From positions 1 to 52,479 of the forward strand of contig JASHQQ010000300.1 in NCBI GenBank assembly GCA_030039035.1: DNA of 52,479 bases. The letters are read 5' to 3'. Both the position numbers and the translations under genes were made by a program. The notes under the pieces were generated by a model. That model did not search any database. It was not told the origin of the DNA and worked only from the letters and a program-made list of their open reading frames with translations. This DNA is from Acidobacteriaceae bacterium. Lineage in GTDB: Bacteria > Acidobacteriota > Terriglobia > Terriglobales > Acidobacteriaceae. How positions within the stretch are numbered: position 1 is the first letter of the stretch; each line of letters begins with the position of its first letter. Below are positions 44,762 through 52,479 of this stretch, one piece after another.

Positions 44762-45637
44762 TCAAAGTACGACTTTGTTCAGCGGGTACTCCACAATGCC
44801 GGTCGCGCGAGCGGCTTTCAGCCGCGGAATTACCTCGCGGGCGACGCGTTCTTCGACAATCGTGTTGACCGCAACCCATTGGGGATCGCTGAGGCGCGAG
44901 ATGGTCGGCGAGTTCAGCGCCGGCAGCACCGCGAGCACACCGTCGAGATCCGCCTGCCTGACGTTGAGCATCAGCCCGACTTGCGATTGCGCATCGATGG
45001 CTCCGCGCAGCATGAGCGCGACGGATTCGATCTTGTCGCGCTTCCATTCGTCAGCCAGCGCGGACTTGCTTGCAATGAGGTGCGTCTCACTTTCCATCAC
45101 CGTATCGATGATCCGCAGGTGATTCGCTTTCAGCGAGCTGCCGGTTTCCGTGACTTCGACGATGGCGTCGGCGAGCATGGGCGGCTTGACTTCGGTCGCG
45201 CCCCAACTGAATTCGACCTTCACGTTGAGGCGTTTATCGGCGAAGTATCTCTTCGTGACCTCGACCAGCTCTGTGGCAATGATGCATCCTTGCAGGTCTT
45301 CGGCCTTTTGAAACCCGCTCGATTCGGGCACCGCGAGCACCCAGCGCACTTTGCGGCGGCTCTGTTTGGCATAGGTCAGCGTGGTCACGCTGACGACGTC
45401 GAGGCCGCTTTCGACGACCCAGTCGATGCCGGTAAGCCCGGCGTCGAGCGCGCCGTGATCGACATAGCGGGCCATCTCCTGAGCGCGGATCAGCATGCAT
45501 TCGATCTCGCCATCGTCGATGGAAGGAAAGTAGGAGCGGCCATCGGCGTAGATGTTCCAGCCTGCGCGCCGGAAGAGATCGATCGTGGCGTCCTGCAGGC
45601 TGCCTTTGGGAATACCGAGCCTGAGCCTATTGGGCAC
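44762..45637 (-). CDS. hisG: HisG, ATP phosphoribosyltransferase (long form)
   Basis: 291 aa from GTG 45637 with AGGAGG 6 bases upstream. The long form has a catalytic part ([64 protein letters not shown]) and a C-terminal ACT-like regulatory domain from ~residue 215 ([53 protein letters not shown]). Long HisG is hexameric and inhibited by histidine. It overlaps hisI by 11 bases. Confidence 0.95.
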   Translation of the reverse strand: MPNRLRLGIPKGSLQDATIDLFRRAGWNIYADGRSYFPSIDDGEIECMLIRAQEMARYVDHGALDAGLTGIDWVVESGLDVVSVTTLTYAKQSRRKVRWVLAVPESSGFQKAEDLQGCIIATELVEVTKRYFADKRLNVKVEFSWGATEVKPPMLADAIVEVTETGSSLKANHLRIIDTVMESETHLIASKSALADEWKRDKIESVALMLRGAIDAQSQVGLMLNVRQADLDGVLAVLPALNSPTISRLSDPQWVAVNTIVEERVAREVIPRLKAARATGIVEYPLNKVVL

Positions 45638-45986
45638 GAGTGGCCTCCTGCCGGCTGTCTGCGGTCAAGGGCAGAGGCCGCGTAAAGCAACTCACTGTGC
45701 CTTCGTGACAGACGAGGCCGTCGCCTTCGACTTCCACCCGGAAGAGCAGCGCATCGCTGTCGCAATCGGTCAAAGCGGAGACGACGCGCAGCCGGTTTCC
45801 GCTGGTTTCGCCTTTCGTCCACAGCGTTTGCCGCGTCCGGCTCCAGAAAGTCACGTAGCCGGTCTCGAGCGTCTTCGCGTAGCTCGTGGCATTCAGGAAG
45901 CCGAGCATCAACACTTCGCCGGTGCGCGCATCCTGCACGATGCCGGGAGCGAGGCCATCCATTTTTTCAAAGTCGATCCATTCCAT
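45627..45986 (-). CDS. hisI: HisI, phosphoribosyl-AMP cyclohydrolase (no HisE domain)
   Basis: 119 aa, cyclohydrolase only. [45 protein letters not shown], and the zinc/Mg part [28 protein letters not shown] are intact. No HisE pyrophosphohydrolase domain is fused or separately encoded in the operon. It is the first enzyme gene after the leader and attenuator. Confidence 0.94.
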   Translation of the reverse strand: MEWIDFEKMDGLAPGIVQDARTGEVLMLGFLNATSYAKTLETGYVTFWSRTRQTLWTKGETSGNRLRVVSALTDCDSDALLFRVEVEGDGLVCHEGTVSCFTRPLPLTADSRQEATRAQ

Positions 45987-46025
45987 GGTCTATACCTTGG
46001 CCGGCGAGTTACCAATGCAAAGAAA

Positions 46026-46056
46026 AAGCCCGTCGGCTTGAGTTGCCGGCGGGCTT
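46026..46056 (-). terminator. his attenuator (intrinsic terminator)
   Basis: On the minus strand AAGCCCGCCGGC, loop AACTCAA, GCCGACGGGCTT form 11 of 12 pairs, followed by TTTTTC. It lies between the leader peptide and hisI. Its 5' arm CCGCCGGC is also complementary over 8 bases to GCCGGCGG at 46113-46106 within the leader, the candidate antiterminator. Confidence 0.88.
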
Positions 46057-46085
46057 GGATTACTTCCTGATCTCGTTTTGGCCGA

Positions 46086-46160
46086 TTACGTCAGGCCATG
46101 CAAGTCCGCCGGCATGGAGATTCCATGGTGGTGGTGGCCGTGATGGCGGCGGGACTGCAT
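46086..46160 (-). CDS. hisL: his operon leader peptide
   Basis: 24 codons, start ATG 46160, stop TAA. Six of residues 6-12 are His (HHGHHHH) and a seventh is at 21. Such a run makes ribosome pausing sensitive to charged tRNA-His. The ribosome stalled there would leave 46106-46113 free to pair with the terminator arm; running on to the stop would cover it and allow the terminator to form. The ATG has only a weak AGAG upstream and lies 10 bases from the -10 box. Confidence 0.92.
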   Translation of the reverse strand: MQSRRHHGHHHHGISMPADLHGLT

Positions 46161-46170
46161 CTCTTTTTCT

Positions 46171-46199
46171 ACCGTAACGGAAACATGGCGCGGTGTCAA
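46171..46199 (-). promoter_or_regulatory. his operon promoter
   Basis: Minus strand TTGACA (46199-46194), 17-base spacer, TACGGT (46176-46171). The start site is expected at ~46162-46165, giving an untranslated leader of only a few bases before the hisL ATG. Confidence 0.75.
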
Positions 46200-46272
46200 T
46201 CGCCGCATTGCGGATCGTGAACCGCGAAAGAGTGGCTTGAAGAACCGGACATCCCAGGCAGAGAATGGTCCG

Positions 46273-46575
46273 GTGCGATTCACGACGCGCTTCGCAGGAT
46301 TGGCAATCGCGGCGCTCGCGCTACTGCTGGCCTCATCGGGGCAGACCGCGCCGCGAAAACCCGCACCTCCGCCCGTCGAGATGCGGGTGGATATCAACCA
46401 CGCCAGCCTGGACGAGCTCGTGAAAGTGCCGGGGATGACGCGAAGCTGGGCAGGACGCATCATTCGATTCCGGCCGTACCGCACCAAGCAGGACCTGCTG
46501 GATCGCGGCGTCGTTTCGAGCGAAGTCTACGACCGCATCAAGGAATTCGTTATCGCTCACCGCCAACCGCAATAG
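46273..46575 (+). CDS. ComEA-like helix-hairpin-helix protein
   Basis: 100 aa from GTG 46273, which opens a good signal peptide (RFTTRFAGLAIAALALLLASSG); a TTG at 46237 would add 12 residues. The mature domain is a single HhH pair: VDINHASLDELVKVPGMTRSWAGRIIRFRPYRTKQDLLDRGVVSSEVYDRI. This is the ComEA DNA-binding pattern, here without the long linker of canonical ComEA. The Gly of the usual LPGIG is replaced (VPGMT). It overlaps the 3' end of the RND gene by 26 bases on the opposite strand. Confidence 0.75.
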   Translation: MRFTTRFAGLAIAALALLLASSGQTAPRKPAPPPVEMRVDINHASLDELVKVPGMTRSWAGRIIRFRPYRTKQDLLDRGVVSSEVYDRIKEFVIAHRQPQ

Positions 46576-49500
46576 CTTCCTCTTCGCATCCCTCGGCCAG
46601 CACACGCTTTTTGCCGCTTCCCAGCCGCGACAGCAGCGAACTCACGATGACGTAAAGCACGGGAATGAAGAGCAGATTCAGGACTGTGGAGAGCAACATT
46701 CCGCCCACGATGGTGGTGCCCACCGAGCGGCGGCCCAGCGCGCCCGCGCCCGTGGCGAAGACCAGCGGCAACACGCCGAGAATAAAGGCAAACGACGTCA
46801 TGAGAATCGGCCGCAGGCGCAGCTCCGCGCCTTCGATGGCGGCTTCGACGATGGTCCGTCCCTTGTGCCGCAACTGCTCGGCGAACTCGACGATCAGAAT
46901 CGAGTTTTTGGCCGAAAGGCCGATGAGCATGACGAGGCCGATCTGGCAATACACATCGTTCGATTGGCCGCGCAGCGCGACAAGCCCAAGCGCGCCCAGC
47001 ACCGCCATGGGCACCGCGAGCAGAATAATGAACGGCAGCGCGAAGCTTTCGTACTGCGCCGAAAGCGTCAGATACACCACCAGCAGCCCGAGGGTGAAGA
47101 TGGTGAGCGCCTTGCCGCTCGATTCGATTTCGTCCAGCGTGAGGCCGGTCCATTCATACTGCATGCCCGGCAGCATGTACTTCCTGGCGAGCTGTTCCAT
47201 GCCGGCGATGCCCTGGCCGGAGCTGTAACCCGGCGCAGGCGAGCCGTCGATCTCGACAGAGCGAAAAAGATTATAGTGCGTGATGACGGGCGGGCCGGAG
47301 CTTTCGCCCACCGTAACCAGGTTGTCGAGCGGCACCATCTCGCCACCATCGGAGCGCACATAGTAGTCGTGCAGGTCACCGGCATTCATGCGGAATGCCT
47401 GATCCGCCTGCACGTAGACGCGATAGGTGCGATTGTTGAAGTCAAAGTCGTTTACGTACTGTGAACCCATGAAGACGCCGAGCGTAGTGGTGATCTGAGA
47501 CAGCGAAACACCCATCGCCTTGGCCTTGTCGCGGTCGATGGTCACCAGCACCTGCGGATCGTTGGCGGAAAAGGTCGTGATCAGGTTGGTGATGTCCTTG
47601 CGCTCCCGCGCTCCATTGACGATCTGGTGGGCCACGCTATCGAGGTCGGAGAGCTTGTTGACGCCCGTATCCTGCAGCACGAACTGGAACCCGCCGTAGC
47701 TGCCCACGCCGTTCACCGCGGGGGGTTGAATCAGAGCTACCAGGCCGCCGTCGGGCGCAAACATCAGCATCTGCAGCTTCGGAGCAAGACGGGCCACGAT
47801 ATCCGCGGCCGAGTGGCCCTTGCCGCGCCGCTGGTCGGAAGGCTTGGTGGCGAGGAACATCAATCCGCCATTGGCCGCCCCGCCGGAAAAGCCGAAGCCC
47901 ATCACCGAAAACGCTCCGGCGACGTCGGAATCGGAGCCGATAATCTGCTCGGCCCGATCAGCCAGAGCCGTGGTGTAGGCGAGCGACGAGCCCGGCGGCG
48001 CCTGCACGATGCACATCAGGAAGCCCTGATCTTCCTGCGGAATAAATCCGGTCGGGACAGTCCGATACATGCGCACCGTGGCGTAGAGCCCGAGGAAAAA
48101 GACGAGCAGCAGCACGTAGCGCACCTTGAGCGCGCCGTGAATGGTCTTCCCGTAAGTGCGGCCGATCCAGCGGATAAAGCCGTCAGCGCCGTGGATGAAG
48201 CCGGCGAATGCGCGCGAGATGGGACGAACGTGCAGGAAGTCGAGCTGGCGCGGGCGTTCCTCTTCGCCGCGCAAGAACAAGGCCGAGAGCGCCGGCGAGA
48301 GCGTGAGCGCGTTGAAGGCGGAGATGGCGATCGAGAAGGCGATCGTCAGCGAAAACTGCCGGTAGAGAATGCCGGTGGTTCCGGGAAAGAACGAGACCGG
48401 AACAAACACAGCGATGAGCACCAGCGAAGTGGCGATCACGGCGCTGGTCACTTCGCCCATGGCTTCGGACGTGGCGCGATGGGGATCGCAATGCTCGGCG
48501 GCAATATGGCGCTGCACGTTTTCGATCACGACGATCGCATCGTCGACCACCAGGCCGGTGGCCAGCGTGATGCCGAAGAGCGTGAGCGTGTTGATGGAGA
48601 AGCCGAAGATCTTGACGAAGGCGAAGGTGCCGACCAGCGACACGGGAATGGTGACCGCCGGAATGATGGTGGCGCGCCAGTCGAGAAGGAAGAAAAAGAT
48701 GACCAGGATGACGATAAGAATGGCTTCGCCAAGCGTGACCAGCACTTCGCGGATCGAGTCGCCCACAAACGTGGTCGAGTCGAACGCGATGGCGTATTGA
48801 AGCCCGGGCGGAAAGTTCTTCGAAAGCTGCGCGAGCACGGCCTTGGCCTTCGCATCCACGTCGAGGGCGTTGGCATCGGAGAGCTGCTGCACGCCCACGC
48901 CGGTGGCTGCGTGTCCCGAGTACTTGAGGTTGTTGCTGTAGTCTTCGGCGCCCACCACCGAGTGGCCCACGTCTTTGAGCAATACCAGCCCGGTCGGCGC
49001 ATTTTTGATGATGATGTTGTCGAACTCCGCGGGATCGCTGAGCCTTCCCACCACCCGCACCGGCACCTCGAACGACTGCGTGGAATTCGACGGCGGCTGC
49101 CCAAGCTGACCGGCAGGAATCTCGACGTTCTGCTCCAGCAGCGCGTTCACCACGTCGGTCGCGGTGAGGTTCCGCGCGGCCAGCCTTACCGGGTCGAGCC
49201 AGACGCGCATGGCGTACTTGCGCTCGCCAAAGATCGTCACATCGCCCACGCCGGGGATGCGCTTGAGTGCGTCCTTGACATAAACGTCGAGATAGTTGGA
49301 GATGAACTCCTGCGAGTAGCGCCCGTCGAGCGTGAAAAAGCCCGCGCCGAACACGAAGTTGCTGTTGGCCTTGCTGATGGTGATGCCGGTGGAATTGACG
49401 GCCGCGGGCAGCCTGCCCGTCACACTGGAGACGCGATTCTGCACGTCGACGGCCGCGATCGAGAGATCGTAGCCGGTACGAAACGTCACGGTGATGGTGC

Positions 49501-49765
49501 TGAGCCCATTGTTGGTGCTCGACGAGCTGATGTAGCGCATCCCCGGTACGCCATTGATGGCCTCTTCGAGCGGGATGGTTACGGCCTTCTCCACCGTGTC
49601 GGCGTTGGCGCCCACATAAGTGCTGACCACGATTACCTGCGGCGGCGCCAGCGTGGGATACATGGCGACCGGAAGGTTAGGGATGCACACCGCGCCGGCG
49701 AGGATGATCATCAGCGCGCAGACTGTAGCGAATACCGGCCGATGAATAAAGAAGTCGACAAACAA
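46550..49765 (-). CDS. RND multidrug efflux pump (AcrB/HAE1 class)
   Basis: 1071 aa. Starts MFVDFFIHRPVFATVCALMI and has the two repeats of six TMs with large periplasmic loops. The proton-relay Asp pair is D408/D409 in GLVVDDAIVVIENV. PAGQLGQPP and the porter segments are AcrB-like. The C-terminus (LFIPVLYVIVSSLL) is complete. The adaptor gene lies upstream with 222 bases between; no TolC-type outer-membrane gene or regulator is in the window. Confidence 0.95.
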   Translation of the reverse strand: MFVDFFIHRPVFATVCALMIILAGAVCIPNLPVAMYPTLAPPQVIVVSTYVGANADTVEKAVTIPLEEAINGVPGMRYISSSSTNNGLSTITVTFRTGYDLSIAAVDVQNRVSSVTGRLPAAVNSTGITISKANSNFVFGAGFFTLDGRYSQEFISNYLDVYVKDALKRIPGVGDVTIFGERKYAMRVWLDPVRLAARNLTATDVVNALLEQNVEIPAGQLGQPPSNSTQSFEVPVRVVGRLSDPAEFDNIIIKNAPTGLVLLKDVGHSVVGAEDYSNNLKYSGHAATGVGVQQLSDANALDVDAKAKAVLAQLSKNFPPGLQYAIAFDSTTFVGDSIREVLVTLGEAILIVILVIFFFLLDWRATIIPAVTIPVSLVGTFAFVKIFGFSINTLTLFGITLATGLVVDDAIVVIENVQRHIAAEHCDPHRATSEAMGEVTSAVIATSLVLIAVFVPVSFFPGTTGILYRQFSLTIAFSIAISAFNALTLSPALSALFLRGEEERPRQLDFLHVRPISRAFAGFIHGADGFIRWIGRTYGKTIHGALKVRYVLLLVFFLGLYATVRMYRTVPTGFIPQEDQGFLMCIVQAPPGSSLAYTTALADRAEQIIGSDSDVAGAFSVMGFGFSGGAANGGLMFLATKPSDQRRGKGHSAADIVARLAPKLQMLMFAPDGGLVALIQPPAVNGVGSYGGFQFVLQDTGVNKLSDLDSVAHQIVNGARERKDITNLITTFSANDPQVLVTIDRDKAKAMGVSLSQITTTLGVFMGSQYVNDFDFNNRTYRVYVQADQAFRMNAGDLHDYYVRSDGGEMVPLDNLVTVGESSGPPVITHYNLFRSVEIDGSPAPGYSSGQGIAGMEQLARKYMLPGMQYEWTGLTLDEIESSGKALTIFTLGLLVVYLTLSAQYESFALPFIILLAVPMAVLGALGLVALRGQSNDVYCQIGLVMLIGLSAKNSILIVEFAEQLRHKGRTIVEAAIEGAELRLRPILMTSFAFILGVLPLVFATGAGALGRRSVGTTIVGGMLLSTVLNLLFIPVLYVIVSSLLSRLGSGKKRVLAEGCEEEAIAVGGER

Positions 49766-49869
49766 GGTGGGCCTTCCCTTCGATGAGCTGCGGGTTTACG
49801 TGCTCACAGACCGTTTCAGGAAATAGTGAGTCCTTTCTTGCGATGTTCAGGTTCGCCGCTCTTTCCACT

Positions 49870-49893
49870 CCAGCGACGAAGACCTGTCGCTGG
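49870..49893. repeat. Hairpin repeat between adaptor and pump genes
   Basis: CCAGCGAC (49870-49877) and GTCGCTGG (49886-49893) pair perfectly. The same arms occur at 26634-26659. It sits in the adaptor-pump spacer, where it could reduce read-through or protect mRNA ends. Confidence 0.6.
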
Positions 49894-49987
49894 GAGCCCC
49901 GGTCCTAAAGGTCGAGTCGACTCATTGTTGCGGCTTCCTGATATCGAGTTTCCCAAAACGGTGTAGCCGCCGGCGAGGATCTGCGCG

Positions 49988-51106
49988 TCAGGATTGCGCC
50001 TTCATGGGAATCACCGGCATGCCGTTTACCAGGAATTGCGTACTCGATACGATCACGCGGTCGCCGCTGTTCAATCCCGAGGAGACCGAGTAGCTGTTGC
50101 CTACCGTGTCGCCCAGCGTGACAGGAATCTGGCTGGCAAAAAAATGCCCGTTCTGCTGTCTGGCTACAAAAACAAAGCTCTGTCCGCCCAGCCGCGTAAC
50201 CGCGAGAATCGGAATCACAGCCATGGGAGTCGTGCTCCAGATCACGCGCGCCTTCACCATCTGAGCGTTGCGCAGAATCTCGGGCGTGGCGTGCACCGGC
50301 GCCTTGGCCAGTATGCCCTGCAAGGTGCTGTCCACCTGCGGGGAAACGAAATCGACCTTCGTCTTTTCCAGTAACTTGCCGGAGATGTCGGTCAGATCGA
50401 CGTCCAGACCCAGCCGCACCTGGCTGGCGCGCTCGGTGGGGATATAAATGTACGCCTCGAGATCCTTGTTCTCGTCCACTGTGGTCAGCACCGTCGCCGG
50501 CGAGTTCAGGGGCGAGACGTAATCCCCCACGTGCACCGGAATGTCGCCGACCACGCCGTCGAAGGGTGCGCGGATGGTGTAGTAGGCAAGCTGCTCCTCC
50601 TGGGTTTGGCGCGTCTCCTCGGAAGACTGATAGTCGGCTTTGCTGTTGTCGTAGGCCTGCTGCGCCTGGTCGAAGGCATCGCGGCTGGTGACGCCGGCAT
50701 CGAACAGCTTGCGCTGGCGGTCGATCTCCACCGTGTTGTAGTCGAAGACCGCCTTTTTCTGGCGTTCCGTGGCGCGCGCCGATGCGACCGTGGCGAGTTG
50801 CAGCTTGGGGTCGATCGTCATCAGCACCTGGCCGGCCGTCACCGCGTCGCCTGACTTGACGAGAATCTGCGTCAGCGCGCCGGATACCTGGGGCTGCAGC
50901 GTGGCCGACCGGCGCGACTTGATTGTGGCCATGTATTCGCTGCTGGCCGGCACCGGCTCCATGGTCACGTCGACGGTCCGCACGGGCATGCCCGGCATGC
51001 CGCCGGCGCGCGGCGCGGCAGCGGGATCCCGATGCTGGCAGCCGGCGAGCGCCAACCCAACCAGGGCTACGGAGCTGAAAAGAAGAATGCGATTCGCTGC
51101 GATCAT
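49988..51106 (-). CDS. RND efflux periplasmic adaptor (AcrA class lipoprotein)
   Basis: 372 aa from ATG 51106, preceded by AGGGGAAG; GTG 51112 is an alternative. Lipobox LALAGC puts the lipidated Cys near residue 22. Order: beta-barrel and lipoyl halves (ATLQPQVSGALTQILVKSGDAVTAGQVLMTID; YTIRAPFDGVVGDIPVHVGDYV) enclosing a coiled hairpin (QQAYDNSKADYQSSEETRQTQEEQL), then the C-terminal membrane-proximal domain. It bridges the pump and an outer-membrane duct. Confidence 0.94.
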   Translation of the reverse strand: MIAANRILLFSSVALVGLALAGCQHRDPAAAPRAGGMPGMPVRTVDVTMEPVPASSEYMATIKSRRSATLQPQVSGALTQILVKSGDAVTAGQVLMTIDPKLQLATVASARATERQKKAVFDYNTVEIDRQRKLFDAGVTSRDAFDQAQQAYDNSKADYQSSEETRQTQEEQLAYYTIRAPFDGVVGDIPVHVGDYVSPLNSPATVLTTVDENKDLEAYIYIPTERASQVRLGLDVDLTDISGKLLEKTKVDFVSPQVDSTLQGILAKAPVHATPEILRNAQMVKARVIWSTTPMAVIPILAVTRLGGQSFVFVARQQNGHFFASQIPVTLGDTVGNSYSVSSGLNSGDRVIVSSTQFLVNGMPVIPMKAQS

Positions 51107-51353
51107 TCCCACTTCCCCTGGGGTTTGCCTGATGAATCTCTACGGAAACCCGGAACGAGCCGTTCCTTTGTAGTATCGGCGCTGCAAATTACCGCTTGCA
51201 AATCGGTTGCGCCCAACGCTCCGGATTTCCAACCACTTGAAAACGCGCAAACCGGGGATCGATGCTGTTCCCTATGTGACGCCGCAAGAACAGGTTCCGA
51301 CGCAAAAAATCGCCCATGACAGCGATCACCCGAAACCGCATCGGCTCCGGCGC

Positions 51354-52037
51354 TTACGCCGCCTCGGCGCGCCAGGCAAAAGGATTGAAGTTGGTCCGGC
51401 AGTCGAAGGCGTCGATGCACTCGGCCCGCTTCAGCGCTCCCACGACGAGATAGGTGGCTGGCGTGGCTATCACTTCGACGGCGACCTTCACCAGATACGA
51501 CGAAACGACGATCCAGGCCAGCATTTTGGCGGGATGCACACCCAGAAAAGCCACCAGCACCAGGACCGTAGTATCCACGGCCTGTCCGGTCACCGTCGAC
51601 CCCACGGTTCGCGTCCACAGCCACCGCCCGCCAGTCCACAATTTCAGCTTGGCCAGCGTGTAGCTGTTGGTGAACTCGCCGGCCCAGTAGGCCGCGAGGC
51701 TGGCGGCGGCGAACCGCGGCACCACGCCGAAGACCCTGGCGAAGGCGGCCTGGTCGTTCCACCCCGCTGCCGGGGGCAGCGCCACGGCGGCTTCGCCCAT
51801 GACCGAAAGCAGCCCCATGGCAAAGAATCCCAGCCAAATGGCCCGCCGCGAGGCGCCGTACCCGTAAACCTCGGTAAATATGTCACCGCAGATGTAGGTG
51901 AGCGGGAAGAAGAACTCCGCCGCGCTGATCTGCAGCCGCCCGAATTGCACAATTTTGGGCCCGACGAGGTTCGAAATCAGCAGCACCACGACAAAGCCGA
52001 TGGTCAGCGTGTCCAGGTACCGGTACGAGCGGCTCAC
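51354..52037 (-). CDS. Queuosine precursor transporter (YhhQ/VUT family)
   Basis: 227 aa from GTG 52037 (the frame extends to 52178 without a sensible start). Six or seven membrane segments (TIGFVVVLLISNLVG; AEFFFPLTYICGDIFTEVYGYG, the hallmark; GFFAMGLLSVMG; FTNSYTLAKLKLWTGG; STVTGQAVDTTVLVLVAFLG; VKVAVEVIATPATYLVVGAL). Moves queuine or preQ1. No preQ1 riboswitch was recognised upstream. Confidence 0.9.
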   Translation of the reverse strand: MSRSYRYLDTLTIGFVVVLLISNLVGPKIVQFGRLQISAAEFFFPLTYICGDIFTEVYGYGASRRAIWLGFFAMGLLSVMGEAAVALPPAAGWNDQAAFARVFGVVPRFAAASLAAYWAGEFTNSYTLAKLKLWTGGRWLWTRTVGSTVTGQAVDTTVLVLVAFLGVHPAKMLAWIVVSSYLVKVAVEVIATPATYLVVGALKRAECIDAFDCRTNFNPFAWRAEAA

Positions 52038-52171
52038 AGTACGAGGATAACCTGGGCAAGCTGTTGGATTTTTTGGATCCCCCGCGCTCCCGGAACAGAT
52101 GCTGTGCCTTGGCCGACAGAGACTTTGCTGGCTTTGCCGATGCGCGGCGAAGGCTCCCGCCTTCGGCTTTT

Positions 52172-52200
52172 TTGACACCCCCTCTGCGAGTTGGTAGCCT
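52172..52200 (+). promoter_or_regulatory. tRNA-Glu promoter
   Basis: Perfect TTGACA (52172-52177), 17-base spacer, TAGCCT (52195-52200). The tRNA begins 50 bases downstream. Confidence 0.6.
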
Positions 52201-52250
52201 TCCAGAAGGGCTTATCCGCATCCTTCCGGCCAGCCTTCACACCACACTAC

Positions 52251-52328
52251 GTCCCCGTCGTCTAGCCCGGCCCAGGACACCGCCCTTTCACGGCGATAAC
52301 ACGGGTTCAAATCCCGTCGGGGACGCCA
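52251..52328 (+). tRNA. tRNA-Glu (UUC)
   Basis: Acceptor GTCCCCG pairs with CGGGGAC; anticodon arm CGCC-CTTTCAC-GGCG gives UUC; T arm CGGGTTCAAATCCCG. CCA is encoded. The D-loop is two bases longer than in E. coli tRNA-Glu. 78 bases including CCA. Confidence 0.97.
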
Positions 52329-52479
52329 ACAAAGCAAACAGGTTACGCTGATTCGATCTTCGCGCATCGCGTGACCGTGACGCTATCGTGACAAGTTGAG
52401 GGCCAACCGGGGATTATTTGGCTTTCGCGTGAGATGCGCGTGGGTGAATCGGGCGCTAGCAGCACCGCAGAGAGGCGCG

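Noticed and set aside
47627..49786. 719-codon open frame antisense to the RND pump
   Set aside because: Charged, low-complexity shadow with no recognisable fold.
52038..52120. Possible preQ1 riboswitch before the queuosine-precursor transporter
   Set aside because: Only a weak GGAT/ATCC hairpin; the conserved preQ1 core and pseudoknot were not found.
1..52479. CRISPR array, prophage or intact insertion sequence
   Set aside because: No regularly spaced direct repeats, integrase, or transposase frames were found.

Overview
The window is high-GC (about 60% or more) and gene-dense. It reads as chromosomal DNA of a soil-type Acidobacteriota, probably class Terriglobia. The basis is two very large Oar-like TonB-dependent receptors with an N-terminal carboxypeptidase-regulatory domain, a PadR regulator overlapping a permease-prefix-domain gene, a CRTAC1/ASPIC-UnbV FG-GAP protein, and small palindromic repeats between genes. 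This placement is inferred from gene content; no rRNA is present.

Layout. 1-7122: partial ThuA-like secreted protein, dinB, tryptophanase, first Oar-like receptor. 7306-13402: small unknown protein, SRPBCC-fold protein, a Sel1-repeat / LytS-type kinase / LytTR regulator operon, and a second orphan LytTR regulator with an almost identical DNA-binding domain. 13547-18692: a secreted ARPP-1-like protein, a Tat-exported GH116 glucosylceramidase-type hydrolase and an overlapping G3E GTPase. 18779-20620: a PadR module with a perfect 8-3-8 operator. 20701-30199: RlpA, a PCMT-like methyltransferase, a membrane protein, a lipoprotein, a CRTAC1 protein, a small secreted protein, a 5'-truncated hicB and the second Oar-like receptor. 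30395-32312: an OPA-family transporter followed by a PhnZ-type HD oxygenase, i.e. organophosphonate use. 32414-37128: a TPP riboswitch, a TonB receptor, an APH-fold kinase and a PnuC/PnuT permease, which I read as a thiamine scavenging locus. 37229-46199 (minus): a his operon (hisI-G-D-C-B-H-F-A) with its own promoter, a histidine-rich leader peptide and an intrinsic attenuator, followed by an aminotransferase and a D-2-hydroxyacid dehydrogenase. 46273-52328: a ComEA-like HhH protein, an RND pump with its adaptor, a queuosine-precursor transporter and tRNA-Glu(UUC) with a good promoter.

The most notable items are the vitamin B1 uptake locus, in which an APH-fold kinase stands where a dedicated thiamine enzyme would be expected; the complete his attenuator, whose promoter lies so close to the leader ATG that the leader mRNA may be almost leaderless; a kinase that appears to start at CTG; and a family of perfect hairpin repeats in intergenic spaces. 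No CRISPR array, prophage or intact insertion sequence was seen.
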